Source: Pantoea eucrina
GTDB lineage: Bacteria > Pseudomonadota > Gammaproteobacteria > Enterobacterales > Enterobacteriaceae
DNA length: 64,000 bases
Direction of reading: 5' to 3'
Assembly: GCF_002095385.1 (NCBI RefSeq)
Contig: NZ_MIPP01000016.1
Location: forward strand, 1 to 64,000
Shown: piece by piece, positions 31,795-42,884 of the stretch
How positions within the stretch are numbered: the first letter of the stretch is position 1
How the letters are laid out: each line of letters starts with the position of its first letter
The notes under the pieces: generated by a model
The model's input: the letters and a program-made list of their open reading frames with translations, nothing else
The model's database searches: none
What the model was told of the DNA's origin: nothing
Translations under genes and position numbers: made by a program

Positions 31795-33159
31795 TCAGCA
31801 GCTGGCGAGCAGCGCCTCTATCTCAACGCGGCTCGTGACTTTGCTGTCGATTTTGATATACGCGCTTTTCTCTTCCGGCACGATAAATACGGATGCCACG
31901 CCAGGCTGAGCTTTCAGACGTTTTTCCAGATTCGGCACGGCCAGCACGGCGTCGCTCAGTACCAGCCGCAGGCTGCTGACGTAAGGCGGCTCCTGCATCG
32001 ACATCGCAACAAACAGCCAGGCCGCAGCGATAATCGCTCCGATGAGAAATACCGTCTGCGCATCAATATGACCAAAAATCCAGCCGCCGAGGCTGCCGCC
32101 AATCGCCACTCCAAGAAACTGGCTGGTGGAGTAGATACCCATGGCGGTGCCCTTATAACCAGCCGGTGACTCTTTGCTGATCAGCGAGGGCAGAATGGCC
32201 TCCATTACGTTAAACGCGAGGAAAAAGAGCTGCACGCCAGCCACCAGCGTCCAGAAGTGGCCTTCTGCTCCCCAGAGAACGATTTCCGCAATGATAATCA
32301 GCGCCACGCAGCTGACAAAAACCCGCTTCATACGGCGCTTTACTTCGGCGTAGATAATGACCGGCACTACGGCGACAAAGGCAACCAGCATGGTCACCAG
32401 ATAGATTTTCCAGTGCTCAGCTGCCGGGAGGCCTGCCAGTTCAAACTGGCCGGGCAGGGCGACAAAGCTCGACATCAGCAGCACGTGCAGACAGAGAATG
32501 CCGATATTAAGCTTCAGCAGTCTGGGATTGGCCAGCACGGCGCGAATGCTGCCTTTTACCATCCCGGACTCGCGGTTAAGCACGTGACCGCGCGCATTCG
32601 GCACGACCAGCAGCGTGATAACGATACCCAGCGTTGCCAGCAGCGCAATCATCCAGAACAGCGCATGCAGCCCCAGTGCGTGCGTGACAATGGGTCCGGC
32701 CACCATGGCAATCGCAAAGGTCACGCCAAAACTGATACCGATAAATGCCATCGCTTTAGTGCGGTTCTGCTCACGGGTGAGATCGGACAGCAGCGCCATT
32801 ACGGCTGCGGCAATAGCGCCGGAGCCTTGTAAGGCGCGACCAAGAATAATGCCCCAGATTGAGGTTGTCGTGGCGGCGATCACGCTGCCAAGGACAAACA
32901 GCAGCAGGCCGCCGACAATCAGCGGCTTGCGTCCGATACGATCGGAAAGCAGCCCGAAGGGGATCTGAAAAATGGCCTGTGCCAGACCATAAATACCAAT
33001 TGCCAGACCAATCAGGGTTTCGCTGGCACCCTGCAACGCCATGCCGTAAGTAGTAAGTACCGGCAGAACCATAAACATTCCGAGCATACGCAGGGAAAAA
33101 ACGGTACCTAAACCCCATGTAGCGCGCAGCTCTACCGGCGTCATTTTATTGTCGTTCAT
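31795..33159 (-). CDS. yajR: Major facilitator superfamily transporter YajR
   Basis: A 454-residue 12-helix transporter with a C-terminal cytoplasmic ferredoxin-like YAM domain (about 385-454). Motif A, GLLSDRIGRKPLIVGG, is intact. The substrate is unknown. The ATG at 33159 (MNDNKMTPVELRATWGLG) follows CAGAGG; the frame is open further upstream. Length equals E. coli YajR as I recall it. Confidence 0.95.
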   Translation of the reverse strand: MNDNKMTPVELRATWGLGTVFSLRMLGMFMVLPVLTTYGMALQGASETLIGLAIGIYGLAQAIFQIPFGLLSDRIGRKPLIVGGLLLFVLGSVIAATTTSIWGIILGRALQGSGAIAAAVMALLSDLTREQNRTKAMAFIGISFGVTFAIAMVAGPIVTHALGLHALFWMIALLATLGIVITLLVVPNARGHVLNRESGMVKGSIRAVLANPRLLKLNIGILCLHVLLMSSFVALPGQFELAGLPAAEHWKIYLVTMLVAFVAVVPVIIYAEVKRRMKRVFVSCVALIIIAEIVLWGAEGHFWTLVAGVQLFFLAFNVMEAILPSLISKESPAGYKGTAMGIYSTSQFLGVAIGGSLGGWIFGHIDAQTVFLIGAIIAAAWLFVAMSMQEPPYVSSLRLVLSDAVLAVPNLEKRLKAQPGVASVFIVPEEKSAYIKIDSKVTSRVEIEALLASC

Positions 33160-33310
33160 TCCAACCTCTGTAAGTGTCTGCCTGTCATGCACCATGCTGC
33201 AGCAGCCAGTAACACCCTGTTGCTGCAAATCGATTTATTTCGGGCATTTAGCACCCATTTTAGGGAGCAGGGGAGGGCGGGTAAAACATTTGTTTTTAAG
33301 CAGTGGTAAC

Positions 33311-33342
33311 AAAAAGAAAGGGCGCGAAAATCGCGCCCTTTC
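33311..33342 (-). terminator. Intrinsic terminator of the cyo operon
   Basis: A 12-base perfect stem GAAAGGGCGCGA (33316-33327) and TCGCGCCCTTTC (33331-33342). On the minus strand it is followed by five T, 20 bases after the cyoE stop. Confidence 0.9.
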
Positions 33343-33361
33343 TCAGAGTGACGGTGCCCGC

Positions 33362-34249
33362 TTACCAGACGTAAGTGAGCAGGTCTTTGGATGCGGGAGC
33401 CATGAAGTCAACTGACATCATGACGCTCAGCGCGGTGATGGCGATGATAGAGAACACAAACAGTTTACGCGCCCAGACTTTATCGTTTGAGGTTTTGTAA
33501 CCTGAGAGTGCCATACCCAGCCACCAGACGCTGACCGCCGCAGCCACGATCAGATATTTGTAGCCCGCATAACCACCCAGTGAGAGCATCAGCGTGGCAA
33601 TCATAAACGCCAGAATGTAGAGCGTAATATGATTTTTCGCCACAGAGATGCCTTTCACCACCGGCAGAACCGGAATGTTGGCGGCCTGGTAATCTTTAAA
33701 GCGGAAGATGGCAATCGCGTAGGAGTGCGGCATCTGCCACAGGCTAAAGATAGCCAGTAAAATTAATGCGCCAGCATCAAACTCATTGGTGACTGCGCAG
33801 TAGCCAATTACCGGTGGCGCAGCACCGGAGAGGCTGCCGATCAGCGTTCCGTAGACCGAATGACGCTTCATATAGAGGCTGTAAACGCCAACATAGACCA
33901 CGAAGCCCATGACCGCCAGCCACATGGCCAGCGGGTTGGCGCCGAAATACAGCAACGCAAAGCCAGCAATACCCAACGCAGTGGCATAAACCAGGCTTAC
34001 TTTCGCCGAGATCAGGCCTTTGACCAGAACCCGGTTCCGCGTTCTCTCCATTTTGATGTCGATATCGCGGTCAATCACATTGTTGAATACACAACCCGAT
34101 GCGACCACCAGCGATACGCCAGCCAGCGCGGTGAGAAACAGGGGATAATCGATGCTGCCTTTAGAGGCCAGCAGAAATCCACCGATGACAGAAATTAAAT
34201 TTCCGAAAATAATTCCTGGTTTTGTTACTTGCAGGTATTGCTTAATCAT
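33362..34249 (-). CDS. cyoE: Heme O synthase (protoheme IX farnesyltransferase) CyoE
   Basis: A 295-residue UbiA-family membrane prenyltransferase with about nine helices. The first Asp-rich motif [18 protein letters not shown] and the second region [15 protein letters not shown] carry the Mg-diphosphate ligands. It attaches a farnesyl group to heme B to make heme O for cytochrome bo3. Last gene of cyoABCDE, 13 bases after cyoD. Confidence 0.97.
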   Translation of the reverse strand: MIKQYLQVTKPGIIFGNLISVIGGFLLASKGSIDYPLFLTALAGVSLVVASGCVFNNVIDRDIDIKMERTRNRVLVKGLISAKVSLVYATALGIAGFALLYFGANPLAMWLAVMGFVVYVGVYSLYMKRHSVYGTLIGSLSGAAPPVIGYCAVTNEFDAGALILLAIFSLWQMPHSYAIAIFRFKDYQAANIPVLPVVKGISVAKNHITLYILAFMIATLMLSLGGYAGYKYLIVAAAVSVWWLGMALSGYKTSNDKVWARKLFVFSIIAITALSVMMSVDFMAPASKDLLTYVW

Positions 34250-34262
34250 TACGCGTGACTCT

Positions 34263-34592
34263 TTAGTGGGCCATCATGTTGTAGTTGAGGTTCCACATAA
34301 TCCACAGTGAACCGATCACAACAATCAGAATGATGATTGCTGAGAAGACAATGGCCACCATGTTCCAGCCACCCTCTGATTTGCTGTCCAGATGCAGGAA
34401 GTAGACCAGGTGCACCAGCACCTGAACCACTGCACACACCAGAACCACACCCAGGATGGTGCCGTGTGAGGCACTGCCATCCATTACCATCCAGAACGGG
34501 ATCGCCGTCAGGATGATAGAGAGGATGAAGCCGATCATGTAAGACTTCACGCTACCGTGTGATGCACCATGTTCGTTTACAGAATGACTCAT
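34263..34592 (-). CDS. cyoD: Cytochrome bo3 oxidase subunit IV CyoD
   Basis: A 109-residue subunit with three membrane helices. The start at 34592 ([19 protein letters not shown]) shares bases with the cyoC stop region (34592-34594), a one-base overlap. Upstream extension of the frame lies inside cyoC and is not used. It helps assembly of the CuB site in subunit I. Confidence 0.96.
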   Translation of the reverse strand: MSHSVNEHGASHGSVKSYMIGFILSIILTAIPFWMVMDGSASHGTILGVVLVCAVVQVLVHLVYFLHLDSKSEGGWNMVAIVFSAIIILIVVIGSLWIMWNLNYNMMAH

Positions 34593-35206
34593 TACATGGC
34601 CCCCATCAGATAGACAACGGTGAATACGCAGATCCACACCACATCCAGGAAGTGCCAGAACAGGCTCAGGCACATGATACGGGTACGGTTGCTCTCAGTC
34701 AGACCACGTTTAGCGATCTGGAACATCAGAACCGCCATCCAGATCAGACCAGAGGTAACGTGCAGACCGTGCGTACCAACCAGAGTAAAGAAGCCAGAAA
34801 GGAAGCCACTACGGTTTGGACCGAAGCCTTCCGCAATCAGGTGATGGAATTCATAGATTTCCATCCCGATAAATCCGGCACCGAACAGGAAGGTCAGGGC
34901 CAGCCAGCCAATGACCGAACCTTTGTTCTGGTTGTTCATCGCAATCACTGCCATTCCATAAGTAATGGAGCTCAGCAGCAGCAGCGCGGTTTCAACCAGC
35001 ACAAACGGCAGTTCGAAAATATCTTTACCTGCCGGGCCACCGGCAGTGTTGTTGACCATTACTGCATAGGTCGCAAACAGCGTTGCGAAGATAATGCAGT
35101 CACTCATCAGGTAGATCCAGAAGCCAAAGACTTTATTGGCTCCTGCATCGTGATGCCCATGCTCCGCATGGGCGTCGTGGTGGTGTTTTACGGTTTGAGT
35201 CGACAT
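34592..35206 (-). CDS. cyoC: Cytochrome bo3 oxidase subunit III CyoC
   Basis: A 204-residue subunit with five membrane helices after a His-rich N terminus ([15 protein letters not shown]). Motifs [18 protein letters not shown] and [14 protein letters not shown] are typical of COX3. Its start overlaps the cyoB stop by one base, and it overlaps cyoD by one base downstream, so the operon is tightly coupled. Confidence 0.97.
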   Translation of the reverse strand: MSTQTVKHHHDAHAEHGHHDAGANKVFGFWIYLMSDCIIFATLFATYAVMVNNTAGGPAGKDIFELPFVLVETALLLLSSITYGMAVIAMNNQNKGSVIGWLALTFLFGAGFIGMEIYEFHHLIAEGFGPNRSGFLSGFFTLVGTHGLHVTSGLIWMAVLMFQIAKRGLTESNRTRIMCLSLFWHFLDVVWICVFTVVYLMGAM

Positions 35207-37188
35207 TATTTCAGACCTGCTTTGCTGATGTCATCAAAGTGCTTCTTCTCGATCTGCTCGATTTCAGCAACCGGAACGTAGTAATCCACGTCCTCATCGA
35301 AGCTCTTCACAATCCAGGTCACGATAGTGCCCAGGAAAGTGAGACCCGCCAGCCACCAGATATGCCAGATCATGGCGAAACCGAAGACTGTTACGAATGC
35401 AGCGATAACAATGGCCGCGCCGCTGTTTTTCGGCATATGAATTTCTTCATATTTTTCTGGCTGCTTGTACGCTTCGCCTTTCTCTTTCATTTCCCAGAAC
35501 GCATCACGCTCGTGGATATGAGGGATAACAGCAAAGTTGTAGAACGGTGGTGGTGAAGAGGTTGCCCACTCCAGCGTACGACCGCCCCACGGGTCACCAG
35601 TCAGATCGCGGTTCTGATCGCGGTCACGTACCGATACCCAGAACTGAACCAGCTGGCACAGAATACCGCAGGCAATCAGCGCCGCACCGCCAGCTGCAAC
35701 AACCAGCAGCGAGTGGAACTGTGGATCGATATCCTGGCTCAGACGACGGGTCATACCCATGAAGCCCAGTGCGTACAGCGGCATAAAGGCAACAAAGAAG
35801 CCGATGATCCAGAACCAGAAAGCGCGTTTACCCCAGGTTTCGTTCAGCGTGAAGCCAAATGCTTTCGGGAACCAGTAAGTCACACCGGCCATGCAACCGA
35901 AGACAACACCACCGATAATAACGTTATGGAAGTGTGCAATCAGGAACAGGCTGTTGTGCAGGACAAAGTCTGCGCCCGGTACGGCCAGCAGTACGCCGGT
36001 CATACCACCGACTGAGAAGGTCACCAGGAAGCCGATGGTCCACAGCATCGCTGAGTTAAACTCAATACGACCCTGATACATGGTGAACAGCCAGTTAAAG
36101 ATTTTCACCCCGGTCGGAATCGCGATGATCATCGTCATGATACCGAAGAAGGCGTTAACGTTAGCGCCCGCACCCATGGTGAAGAAGTGGTGCAGCCAGA
36201 CGATGAACGACAGTACGGTAATGGCGATGGTTGCCCACACCAGTGAGGTGTAACCAAACAGACGCTTTTTCGAGAACGTCGCGGTAACTTCAGAGAAGAC
36301 ACCAAAGACCGGCAGAACGAGGATGTACACTTCCGGGTGACCCCAGACCCAGATAAGGTTGACGTACATCATCATGTTACCGCCCATATCATTAGTAAAG
36401 AAATGGAAGCCGAGGTAACGATCAAGCGTCAACAGTGCCAGCGTCACGGTCAGAACCGGGAACGCAGCGATGATCAGGACGTTGGTGCAGAGTGATGCCC
36501 AGGTAAAGACCGGCATTTTGAACAGGTCCATGCCCGGCGCACGCATCTTCAGAATGGTCACGAAGAAGTTGATACCGGTCAGCGTGGTCCCGATCCCTGA
36601 GAGCTGGAGACTCCAGATCCAGTAGTCGACCCCGACGCCAGGACTATACTCCGCGCCAGAAAGCGGCGGATAAGCCAGCCAGCCAGTCTGTGCGAACTCG
36701 CCTACACCCAGAGAGATGTTCACCAGGATCACACCGACCGCGGTAAACCAGAAGCTCAGGTTGTTCAGGAACGGGAACGCAACGTCACGGGCACCGATTT
36801 GCAGCGGAACCGCGATGTTCATCAGACCTACAACGAATGGCATTGCCACGAAGAAGATCATAATCACGCCGTGAGCAGTGAAGATCTGATCGTAGTGGTG
36901 CGGAGGCAGAATGCCCGCCTCACCGGCAGAAGCCATAACCTGTTGGGTACGCATCATTACTGCATCGGCAAAGCCGCGCAGCAGCATGACGAATGCCATG
37001 ATGATATACATGATACCCAGTTTTTTGTGGTCAACGGAGGTAAGCCATTCTGACCACAGATACTTCCACTTACCAAAATAGGTGAGGGCGGCAACCAGCG
37101 CCAGACCACCAATGATGATAGCGGCGACCGTAACCATGATAATAGGCTCATGGTACGGCACTGCATCCAGTGTTAATTTTCCGAACAT
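35206..37188 (-). CDS. cyoB: Cytochrome bo3 oxidase subunit I CyoB
   Basis: A 660-residue heme-copper oxidase catalytic subunit with about 15 helices. The heme b ligand in [10 protein letters not shown], the CuB motif [14 protein letters not shown] with its cross-linked Tyr, the [10 protein letters not shown] di-histidine, and the heme ligands in [12 protein letters not shown] are all present. It reduces oxygen with ubiquinol electrons and pumps protons. It starts 4 bases after the cyoA stop. Confidence 0.98.
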   Translation of the reverse strand: MFGKLTLDAVPYHEPIIMVTVAAIIIGGLALVAALTYFGKWKYLWSEWLTSVDHKKLGIMYIIMAFVMLLRGFADAVMMRTQQVMASAGEAGILPPHHYDQIFTAHGVIMIFFVAMPFVVGLMNIAVPLQIGARDVAFPFLNNLSFWFTAVGVILVNISLGVGEFAQTGWLAYPPLSGAEYSPGVGVDYWIWSLQLSGIGTTLTGINFFVTILKMRAPGMDLFKMPVFTWASLCTNVLIIAAFPVLTVTLALLTLDRYLGFHFFTNDMGGNMMMYVNLIWVWGHPEVYILVLPVFGVFSEVTATFSKKRLFGYTSLVWATIAITVLSFIVWLHHFFTMGAGANVNAFFGIMTMIIAIPTGVKIFNWLFTMYQGRIEFNSAMLWTIGFLVTFSVGGMTGVLLAVPGADFVLHNSLFLIAHFHNVIIGGVVFGCMAGVTYWFPKAFGFTLNETWGKRAFWFWIIGFFVAFMPLYALGFMGMTRRLSQDIDPQFHSLLVVAAGGAALIACGILCQLVQFWVSVRDRDQNRDLTGDPWGGRTLEWATSSPPPFYNFAVIPHIHERDAFWEMKEKGEAYKQPEKYEEIHMPKNSGAAIVIAAFVTVFGFAMIWHIWWLAGLTFLGTIVTWIVKSFDEDVDYYVPVAEIEQIEKKHFDDISKAGLK

Positions 37189-37192
37189 CGTA

Positions 37193-38116
37193 TTATTCCC
37201 CGGTTCCCGCAGCAGCGGCGTGATTCATGTCCATGCCTTCGTGTGACATGTCCATTTTCCCGTGGCTCATCTTGAACTTATCAATAATCTGCTTGAAAAG
37301 TTCAGGATTCGCAGTTGAGAAATATTCCACCGGATGATTCTCACTTGGCGAAGCCAGTTTCTCAAACTCATCCATGGTGGTCAGCGTGTTAGGTGCCGCT
37401 TTAACTTTGGCAACCCACTGCTGGAATTCCGCATCATCTTTAGTTGCAATGGCCTTGAACTTCATGCCAGAGAAACCGCGACCACTGAAGTTTGATGAGA
37501 TACCGTCAAACGTTCCTGGCTCATTGGCGATCAGGTGCAGTTTGGTCTGCATGCCCGCCATGGCGTAGATCTGGCTGCCGAGCGTAGGAATGAAGAACGA
37601 GTTCATCACGGAGTTAGAGGTGATTTTGAAGTTAACTGGCGTATTTGCCGGGAAGGCAATCTGGTTAACGGTGGCAATACCCTGTTCCGGGTAAATGAAC
37701 AGCCATTTCCAGTCCAGTGCAACCACATCGATCTCAACAGGCTTAACGTCAGAGACCAGCGGTTTAGCCGGCTCCAGCGCATGCGTTGATTTCCAGGTCA
37801 GCACGCCGAGGAAGATGATGATCAGGATCGGAATGGTCCAGACCACGGCTTCCACTTTGTTAGAGTGTGACCAGTTAGGGCTGTACTTCGCTTCGGTATT
37901 GGTCGCCCGATATTTCCAGGCAAACACAACAGCCATTAAGACTGCCGGAATAACGACAATCATCATCAAGCCAAAGGCTGTCAGAATCAGTGAACGTTGC
38001 TCCATTGCAATCTGTCCCTTGGGATTTAACAACGCACTATCGCAGCCGCTGAGTAATACAGCGCCTGCGATTAATGACAAAATCCCCAAACATTTATTGT
38101 ATTTCATGAGTCTCAT
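37193..38116 (-). CDS. cyoA: Cytochrome bo3 oxidase subunit II CyoA
   Basis: A 307-residue lipoprotein (LLSGC, lipidated Cys25) with two membrane helices and a periplasmic cupredoxin domain that lacks the CuA ligands, as usual for quinol oxidases. The C terminus is rich in Met, His and Asp ([19 protein letters not shown]). First gene of cyoABCDE. Its upstream 436 bases hold a promoter and a possible ArcA site. The start at 38116 matches the E. coli MRLRKYNK start. Confidence 0.97.
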   Translation of the reverse strand: MRLMKYNKCLGILSLIAGAVLLSGCDSALLNPKGQIAMEQRSLILTAFGLMMIVVIPAVLMAVVFAWKYRATNTEAKYSPNWSHSNKVEAVVWTIPILIIIFLGVLTWKSTHALEPAKPLVSDVKPVEIDVVALDWKWLFIYPEQGIATVNQIAFPANTPVNFKITSNSVMNSFFIPTLGSQIYAMAGMQTKLHLIANEPGTFDGISSNFSGRGFSGMKFKAIATKDDAEFQQWVAKVKAAPNTLTTMDEFEKLASPSENHPVEYFSTANPELFKQIIDKFKMSHGKMDMSHEGMDMNHAAAAGTGE

Positions 38117-38185
38117 TTAACGACCTCAATGACAAGGGCTCTATTGTCGTTTAAGTGTGCGCGCATTTTACGGTAAGGTTTATGC

Positions 38186-38213
38186 AGTGTAAACCAGCTT
38201 AAGGATGTGTCAG
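38186..38213 (-). promoter_or_regulatory. Candidate sigma-70 promoter of cyoABCDE
   Basis: Minus-strand -35 CTGACA (38208-38213) and -10 TACACT (38186-38191), spaced by 16. It is about 70 bases upstream of cyoA. Confidence 0.55.
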
Positions 38214-38552
38214 AAGGGTGTTGACACCTTTTGCTAAGGGAGTCACAGATGTTACGCAGAGTGACAAATTATTAACCGCGACAAGCAGTTGGCGGCAATA
38301 TAACAAAAAGCAATGACAGAAACCGCAGAAAAAACAGGGAAAGCATAAACCGTACTTTTAATGCTCACTTATTTAACAATTATGCATCATTTGAGCGATA
38401 ATTTTTCCACAAACTGATTGCTCACCGGATTTAAATATCGCCCGATGTTGTTAAATTAATGTTTTTATTTCGCGATGAAAAAAATGCTATTTGCGCTAAT
38501 TCGCAGGTGCTATTTTTAAACAAAATAAATAGCGCCTGCAAATAGTGTCTGG
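38214..38552. other. AT-rich intergenic region between cyoA and ampG
   Basis: This region is clearly AT-richer than the flanking genes. It has no convincing ORF. At 38450-38464 the sequence GTTAAATTAATGTTT resembles the ArcA direct-repeat motif (TGTTA spaced by 11), which would fit anaerobic repression of cyo by ArcA. The ampG stop at 38553 borders it; no clear ampG terminator is visible. Confidence 0.45.
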
Positions 38553-40040
38553 CTATCGCTCAGCGAGCCGGTGGGTTTTCCTCAGAGCCAGACAGTCGAG
38601 TACCACGCCCAGCATAACGGCCAGAACGGCAATGCCGATGCCCGCCTCAAACAGTGGCGTCAGCAGCGCAGTCAGCGATTCTGCGCCTGCAGCTGTTAGC
38701 GCCAGCGTCAGCAGCCAGCAGCTCAGTAACGCGCAGCCTGCGGTGAACAGGCGGACAATCCAGCGATAGCCCACAGGCCAGCTGGTACGCGGAATAAACG
38801 TGCCGCTCTGCTGCATCTGAAGAAGCGTGGTGCGGCTAAGCCACAGCAGCAGCAGTCCCGGTAGCGCAGCCACAACGGTAAACGCATAGAAAGCTGACCA
38901 GCCCCATAGCTCAACCAGCCAGCCGGCGGCCGGACCCACATAAACGCGGCCAACAGCAGCCAGCGCTGAGAGCAGAGCGAACTGGGTGGCAGAGAACGCT
39001 TTATTACACATGGTCATCAGCAGCGCCACAAAGGCTGCTGTTCCCATGCCACCACACAGATTTTCAATAAACACCGCGCTGGCCATGCTCCAGAGGTGGG
39101 GCGGGGTAACCGCCAGCAGCCAGTAAGCGGCGTTCGATACGGCCTGCAGAATGCCAAACAGCATCAGAGCGCGAAACAGGCTCAGACGCTGCATCAGCAC
39201 GCCGCCATAGAGTGCGCCGATAATCGTCGCCAGCAGCCCCAGCGTTTTATTCACCAGGCCAACATCGCCCGCGCTGAAGCCGACGCCGCGGATAAGAAAG
39301 GTTGTTGTCAGCGACGCCGCGAAGGCATCTCCCAGCTTATAAAGGATGATCAGGGTGATAAGCAGCCAGGCATTGTTACGCTGAAAAAAATCCGCCAGAG
39401 GAAACGTAACGGCCTGGCGCAGCGTATGCGGCTCGCGTTTAGCTGCAGCGGGCTCGCGAGCCAGCAGCGTGGCAATCAGCCCCGGGATCATTAGCAGCGC
39501 CATCAGCCAGTAGGTTGCGCGCCAGCCCAGATAGCGATCGGCAAGCCAGAGTGCCAGCCCGCCGGAGATAAGCATCGCCAGGCGATAGCCCAGCACCGTA
39601 ATCGCTGCGCCGCTGCCGCGCTCTTCCGGCGGCAGGATATCCGTTTTCCACGCATCAAAAACGATATCCTGAGAGGCGGAACAGAATGCGACCAGCACGG
39701 CGATGGCCGCCAGCAGCGTTAAATCCTGAGCCGGATGCATAAAACCGAGCGCGACAATGCCGGCAATCAGCGCCAGCTGAGTCAGCAGTAGCCAGCCCCG
39801 GCGACGTCCCAGAAACGGCGGCGTATAGCGGTCCATCACCGGCGACCAGAGAAATTTGAAAACGTAAGCCTGTCCTACCAGAGAAAAGAAGCCAATAGTT
39901 TTGAGGTCGACATTCTCTACGGTCATCCATGCCTGCAGCGTGCCCGCAGTCAGCGCCAGCGGCAAGCCGGAAGCAAAGCCAAGCAGCAGCAGTACCGCCG
40001 CGTTACGTTGGGTAAATATTCGCAGATAGTGAGAGGTCAT
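38553..40040 (-). CDS. ampG: Muropeptide permease AmpG
   Basis: A 495-residue MFS-type inner-membrane permease with 12-14 helices. It imports GlcNAc-1,6-anhydroMurNAc peptides for cell wall recycling and AmpC induction. The motifs ASGLPLALTAGTLQAWMT, WSPVMDRYTPPFLGRRRGW and FCSASQDIVFDAWKTDIL are typical. It lies downstream of yajG on the same strand, the E. coli order. Confidence 0.96.
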   Translation of the reverse strand: MTSHYLRIFTQRNAAVLLLLGFASGLPLALTAGTLQAWMTVENVDLKTIGFFSLVGQAYVFKFLWSPVMDRYTPPFLGRRRGWLLLTQLALIAGIVALGFMHPAQDLTLLAAIAVLVAFCSASQDIVFDAWKTDILPPEERGSGAAITVLGYRLAMLISGGLALWLADRYLGWRATYWLMALLMIPGLIATLLAREPAAAKREPHTLRQAVTFPLADFFQRNNAWLLITLIILYKLGDAFAASLTTTFLIRGVGFSAGDVGLVNKTLGLLATIIGALYGGVLMQRLSLFRALMLFGILQAVSNAAYWLLAVTPPHLWSMASAVFIENLCGGMGTAAFVALLMTMCNKAFSATQFALLSALAAVGRVYVGPAAGWLVELWGWSAFYAFTVVAALPGLLLLWLSRTTLLQMQQSGTFIPRTSWPVGYRWIVRLFTAGCALLSCWLLTLALTAAGAESLTALLTPLFEAGIGIAVLAVMLGVVLDCLALRKTHRLAER

Positions 40041-40056
40041 AGCCAGCCTGAGGTAG

Positions 40057-40079
40057 TGCCCGGCACAGACGGCCGGGCA
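40057..40079. other. Hairpin between yajG and ampG
   Basis: Perfect 8-base stem TGCCCGGC (40057-40064) and GCCGGGCA (40072-40079) without a T run. It could modulate read-through or message stability in the yajG-ampG operon. Confidence 0.4.
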
Positions 40080-40095
40080 GATGACAGCGGAGCGG

Positions 40096-40674
40096 TTAGC
40101 GTGCGTTCTGTTTAATAAAGTTGTTTACACTGGTGTCCTGCGCCATATCGGCGATCACATCGCTCAGCGTCGCATTCACAGCGTTGGTGATCTTGTCATT
40201 GGTGGCATTGAAAGCGCCTTCAATGCTGTAGGTCTGACGGTAGTTTTTCACCTGCTTATTGCCGTTTTTCGCCGTGGCAATAATAGAGATATCCGCTTTC
40301 GTGGTGATGCTGTAGCGCACGTTACCCTGCGTGACGTCAGCGTAGAGGCCATTCACCACAATCTGCAGATCCACTGCGCCGTTCGGACCAATCATATATC
40401 CGCGGGAGGTCATCTGCTTCTCCAGCACTTCCTGCAGCAGAAAACGCAGGTCGCGTGATGGCGTCAGCGTAACCAGCTGTCCATCGCGGTTAACCTTTGC
40501 CAGCGCCTGATCGCTGCGCTGATCGGCACCGTTTACGCTGACGGTAACGCCCATCAGGCTCGGATCCTGTTGTGGCAGCTGGATCTTTGGCTGAATGTTC
40601 AGGGTTGTACTGTTGCTGGCACAGCCGGCTAAAACAAAAGCAGCCAGCAGAGGGAATAACAGTTTTTTCAACAT
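40096..40674 (-). CDS. yajG: Lipoprotein YajG
   Basis: A 192-residue lipoprotein with lipobox VLAGC (Cys18). The conserved stretch QQDPSLMGVTVSVNGADQR and C terminus NNFIKQNAR match E. coli YajG. Its function is unclear. The ATG at 40674 (MLKKLLFPLLAAF) gives the usual length; another ATG two codons upstream at 40680 is possible. It is divergent from bolA and cotranscribed with ampG. Confidence 0.93.
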   Translation of the reverse strand: MLKKLLFPLLAAFVLAGCASNSTTLNIQPKIQLPQQDPSLMGVTVSVNGADQRSDQALAKVNRDGQLVTLTPSRDLRFLLQEVLEKQMTSRGYMIGPNGAVDLQIVVNGLYADVTQGNVRYSITTKADISIIATAKNGNKQVKNYRQTYSIEGAFNATNDKITNAVNATLSDVIADMAQDTSVNNFIKQNAR

Positions 40675-40939
40675 ACTCATTCTCATTAGCGTTAGGTTGG
40701 GAGATAAATCCGGCGTCATCATAGCATTGCAGCGAGGTGAAAAAAGCCCCAGCCACCGGGAAATTGATTGTAAAGGCTTTTTTCAGCCCGGAGGAAAACC
40801 CGCAGGTTGACCCGCCCGGATTGCCGGTTATGATGCGCTGCAGAGCGGGAATATTTTCTGATTTTTACCGGGCAGTAATGCAAAACCTACTAATATTTAA
40901 ACAGATGGGGCACAGCGCTCGCCGGAGAGGGTGTAAACA

Positions 40940-41254
40940 ATGATTCGCGAACAAATAGAAGAAAAGCTGCGCAACGCTTTCACACCTGCACACCTCGAAG
41001 TGCATGATGAAAGCTATCGTCATAACGTGCCTGCCGGTTCTGAAAGTCACTTTAAAGTGGTGATTGTCAGCGATCACTTTACCGGCCAGCGCTTTTTACA
41101 GCGGCATCGCGCCATCTATGGCGAACTGTCTGCGGAACTGGCAGGCAGCGTACACGCGCTGGCGCTGCATACTTACACGCAAAAAGAGTGGCACGGGCTG
41201 CAGGATACTGTTCTGGCTTCGCCTAACTGCCGGGGTGCCGGTACGCTTGCCTGA
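40940..41254 (+). CDS. bolA: Morphogene regulator BolA
   Basis: A 104-residue BolA-family protein, class II KH-like fold. The motif [27 protein letters not shown] and [12 protein letters not shown] are family signatures, including the conserved His near the C terminus used for iron-sulfur binding with Grx4. It acts in stationary-phase morphology and stress. GAGAGGG at 40925-40931 precedes the ATG. Confidence 0.96.
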   Translation: MIREQIEEKLRNAFTPAHLEVHDESYRHNVPAGSESHFKVVIVSDHFTGQRFLQRHRAIYGELSAELAGSVHALALHTYTQKEWHGLQDTVLASPNCRGAGTLA

Positions 41255-41277
41255 TGCTGGCATCTTCAACCTTTCCT

Positions 41278-41302
41278 GAAACGGCCTGCGGGCCGTTTTT
41301 TC
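41278..41302 (+). terminator. Intrinsic terminator after bolA
   Basis: Stem ACGGCC (41281-41286) and GGCCGT (41291-41296), extended by AA/TT, followed by a T run. Confidence 0.85.
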
Positions 41303-41376
41303 GTTTCTCAGACGCTAAACGCGATCTGCGGCGCAAAAAAGCAGCAAAGTCGTTAAAAAGTGGTGAGTTTGCAGCC

Positions 41377-41405
41377 TCGACTCATTCCGGCGATGCCGCT
41401 ATAAT
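41377..41405 (+). promoter_or_regulatory. Candidate sigma-70 promoter of tig
   Basis: The -10 hexamer TATAAT (41400-41405) is a perfect match, with -35 TCGACT (41377-41382) at a 17-base spacing. It implies a leader of about 145 bases before tig. Nothing else recognisable lies in 41303-41555. Confidence 0.7.
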
Positions 41406-41555
41406 GCGGCGTCTATTTTTCCGGAATGTCTTCGGGACGCTTCTGGTGACAGGGATGTGGTTCTGCCCGCAGAGGCCGTCCCGGTTATTGGATACGGCGC
41501 ATTAATTGTGTGGTGTCTGAAGTTGACCGAGCACGTGATTTTTTGAGGTAACAAA

Positions 41556-42860
41556 ATGACAGTTTCAGTAGAAACCACCCAGGGTCTGGGCCGCCGCATT
41601 TCGATTACTATTCCAGCTGACAGCATTGACGCTGCAGTTAAGAAAGAACTGATTGAAGTGGCTAAGAAAGTCCGTATCGATGGTTTCCGTAAAGGTAAAG
41701 TGCCATCGCATATCATCAATCAGCGCTACGGCGCCTCTGTTCGCCAGGATGTGCTGGGCGAGCTGATGACGCGTAACTTTGTTGACGCCATCATCAAAGA
41801 GAAAATCAATCCAGCAGGCGCGCCTGACTACGTGCCGGGTGAGTATAAAGAAGGCGAAGACTTTACCTATGCGGTTGAGTTTGAAGTCTACCCGGAAGTG
41901 GAATTACAGGGTCTGGACGCAATCGAAGTTGAAAAACCGGTTGTTGAAGTGACCGATGCAGACGTTGACGCGATGCTGGATACCCTGCAGAAGCAGCAGG
42001 CTACCTGGAAAGAGACTGACGCAGCGGCTACCGCTGAAGATCGCGCTACCATCGATTTCAACGGTTCTGTTGATGGCGAAGAGTTTGAAGGCGGTAAAGC
42101 GTCTGACTTCGTACTGGCGATGGGTCAGGGTCGTATGATCCCTGGTTTTGAAGAAGGCATCACCGGTAAGAAAGCGGGTGACACCTTTACTATCGACGTT
42201 AAATTCCCGGACGATTACCACGCAGAAAACCTGAAAGGGAAAGATGCGAAGTTTGATATCGTTCTGAAGAAAGTTGAAACCCGTGAACTGCCAGAACTGA
42301 CCGCTGATTTCATCAAACGTTTCGGCGTAGAAGATGGTTCAGTTGATGGCCTGCGTGCAGAAGTGCGTAAAAACATGGAGCGCGAGCTCAAAGGCGCTAT
42401 CCGCAACCGCGTGAAGTCTCAGGTTCTGGATGGTCTGGTTGAAGCGAACAACATCGACGTGCCAGCCGCTCTGATTGATGGCGAAATCGACGTGCTGCGT
42501 CGTCAGGCTGCTCAGCGCTTTGGTGGCAATGAGAAGCAGGCGCTGGAACTGCCACGTGAGCTGTTCGAAGAGCAGGCAAAACGTCGCGTTGTTGTAGGTC
42601 TGCTGCTGGGCGAAGTGATCCGCATCAACGAGCTGAAAGCGGATGAAGATCGCGTTAAGACGCTGATCGAAGAGATGGCTTCTGCGTATGAAGATCCGCA
42701 GGAAGTTATCGAGTTCTACAGCAAGAACAGCGAGCTGATGAACAACATGCGCAACGTTGCGCTGGAAGAGCAGGCGGTCGAGGCTCTGCTGGCGAAAGCC
42801 AAAGTCGCCGACAAAGCGACCTCTTTCCAGGAGCTGATGAACCAGACCTCTGCGGCCTGA
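41556..42860 (+). CDS. tig: Trigger factor
   Basis: A 434-residue ribosome-associated chaperone. The ribosome-binding loop GFRKGKVP lies in the N-terminal domain, the FKBP-type prolyl isomerase domain is central (about 155-245; [17 protein letters not shown]), and the helical chaperone domain is C-terminal. TTGAGGT at 41543-41549 precedes the ATG. It binds nascent chains at the tunnel exit. It is followed by a strong terminator, then clpP. Confidence 0.98.
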   Translation: MTVSVETTQGLGRRISITIPADSIDAAVKKELIEVAKKVRIDGFRKGKVPSHIINQRYGASVRQDVLGELMTRNFVDAIIKEKINPAGAPDYVPGEYKEGEDFTYAVEFEVYPEVELQGLDAIEVEKPVVEVTDADVDAMLDTLQKQQATWKETDAAATAEDRATIDFNGSVDGEEFEGGKASDFVLAMGQGRMIPGFEEGITGKKAGDTFTIDVKFPDDYHAENLKGKDAKFDIVLKKVETRELPELTADFIKRFGVEDGSVDGLRAEVRKNMERELKGAIRNRVKSQVLDGLVEANNIDVPAALIDGEIDVLRRQAAQRFGGNEKQALELPRELFEEQAKRRVVVGLLLGEVIRINELKADEDRVKTLIEEMASAYEDPQEVIEFYSKNSELMNNMRNVALEEQAVEALLAKAKVADKATSFQELMNQTSAA

Positions 42861-42884
42861 TTAATCACTTAACGGAATGTGCTC

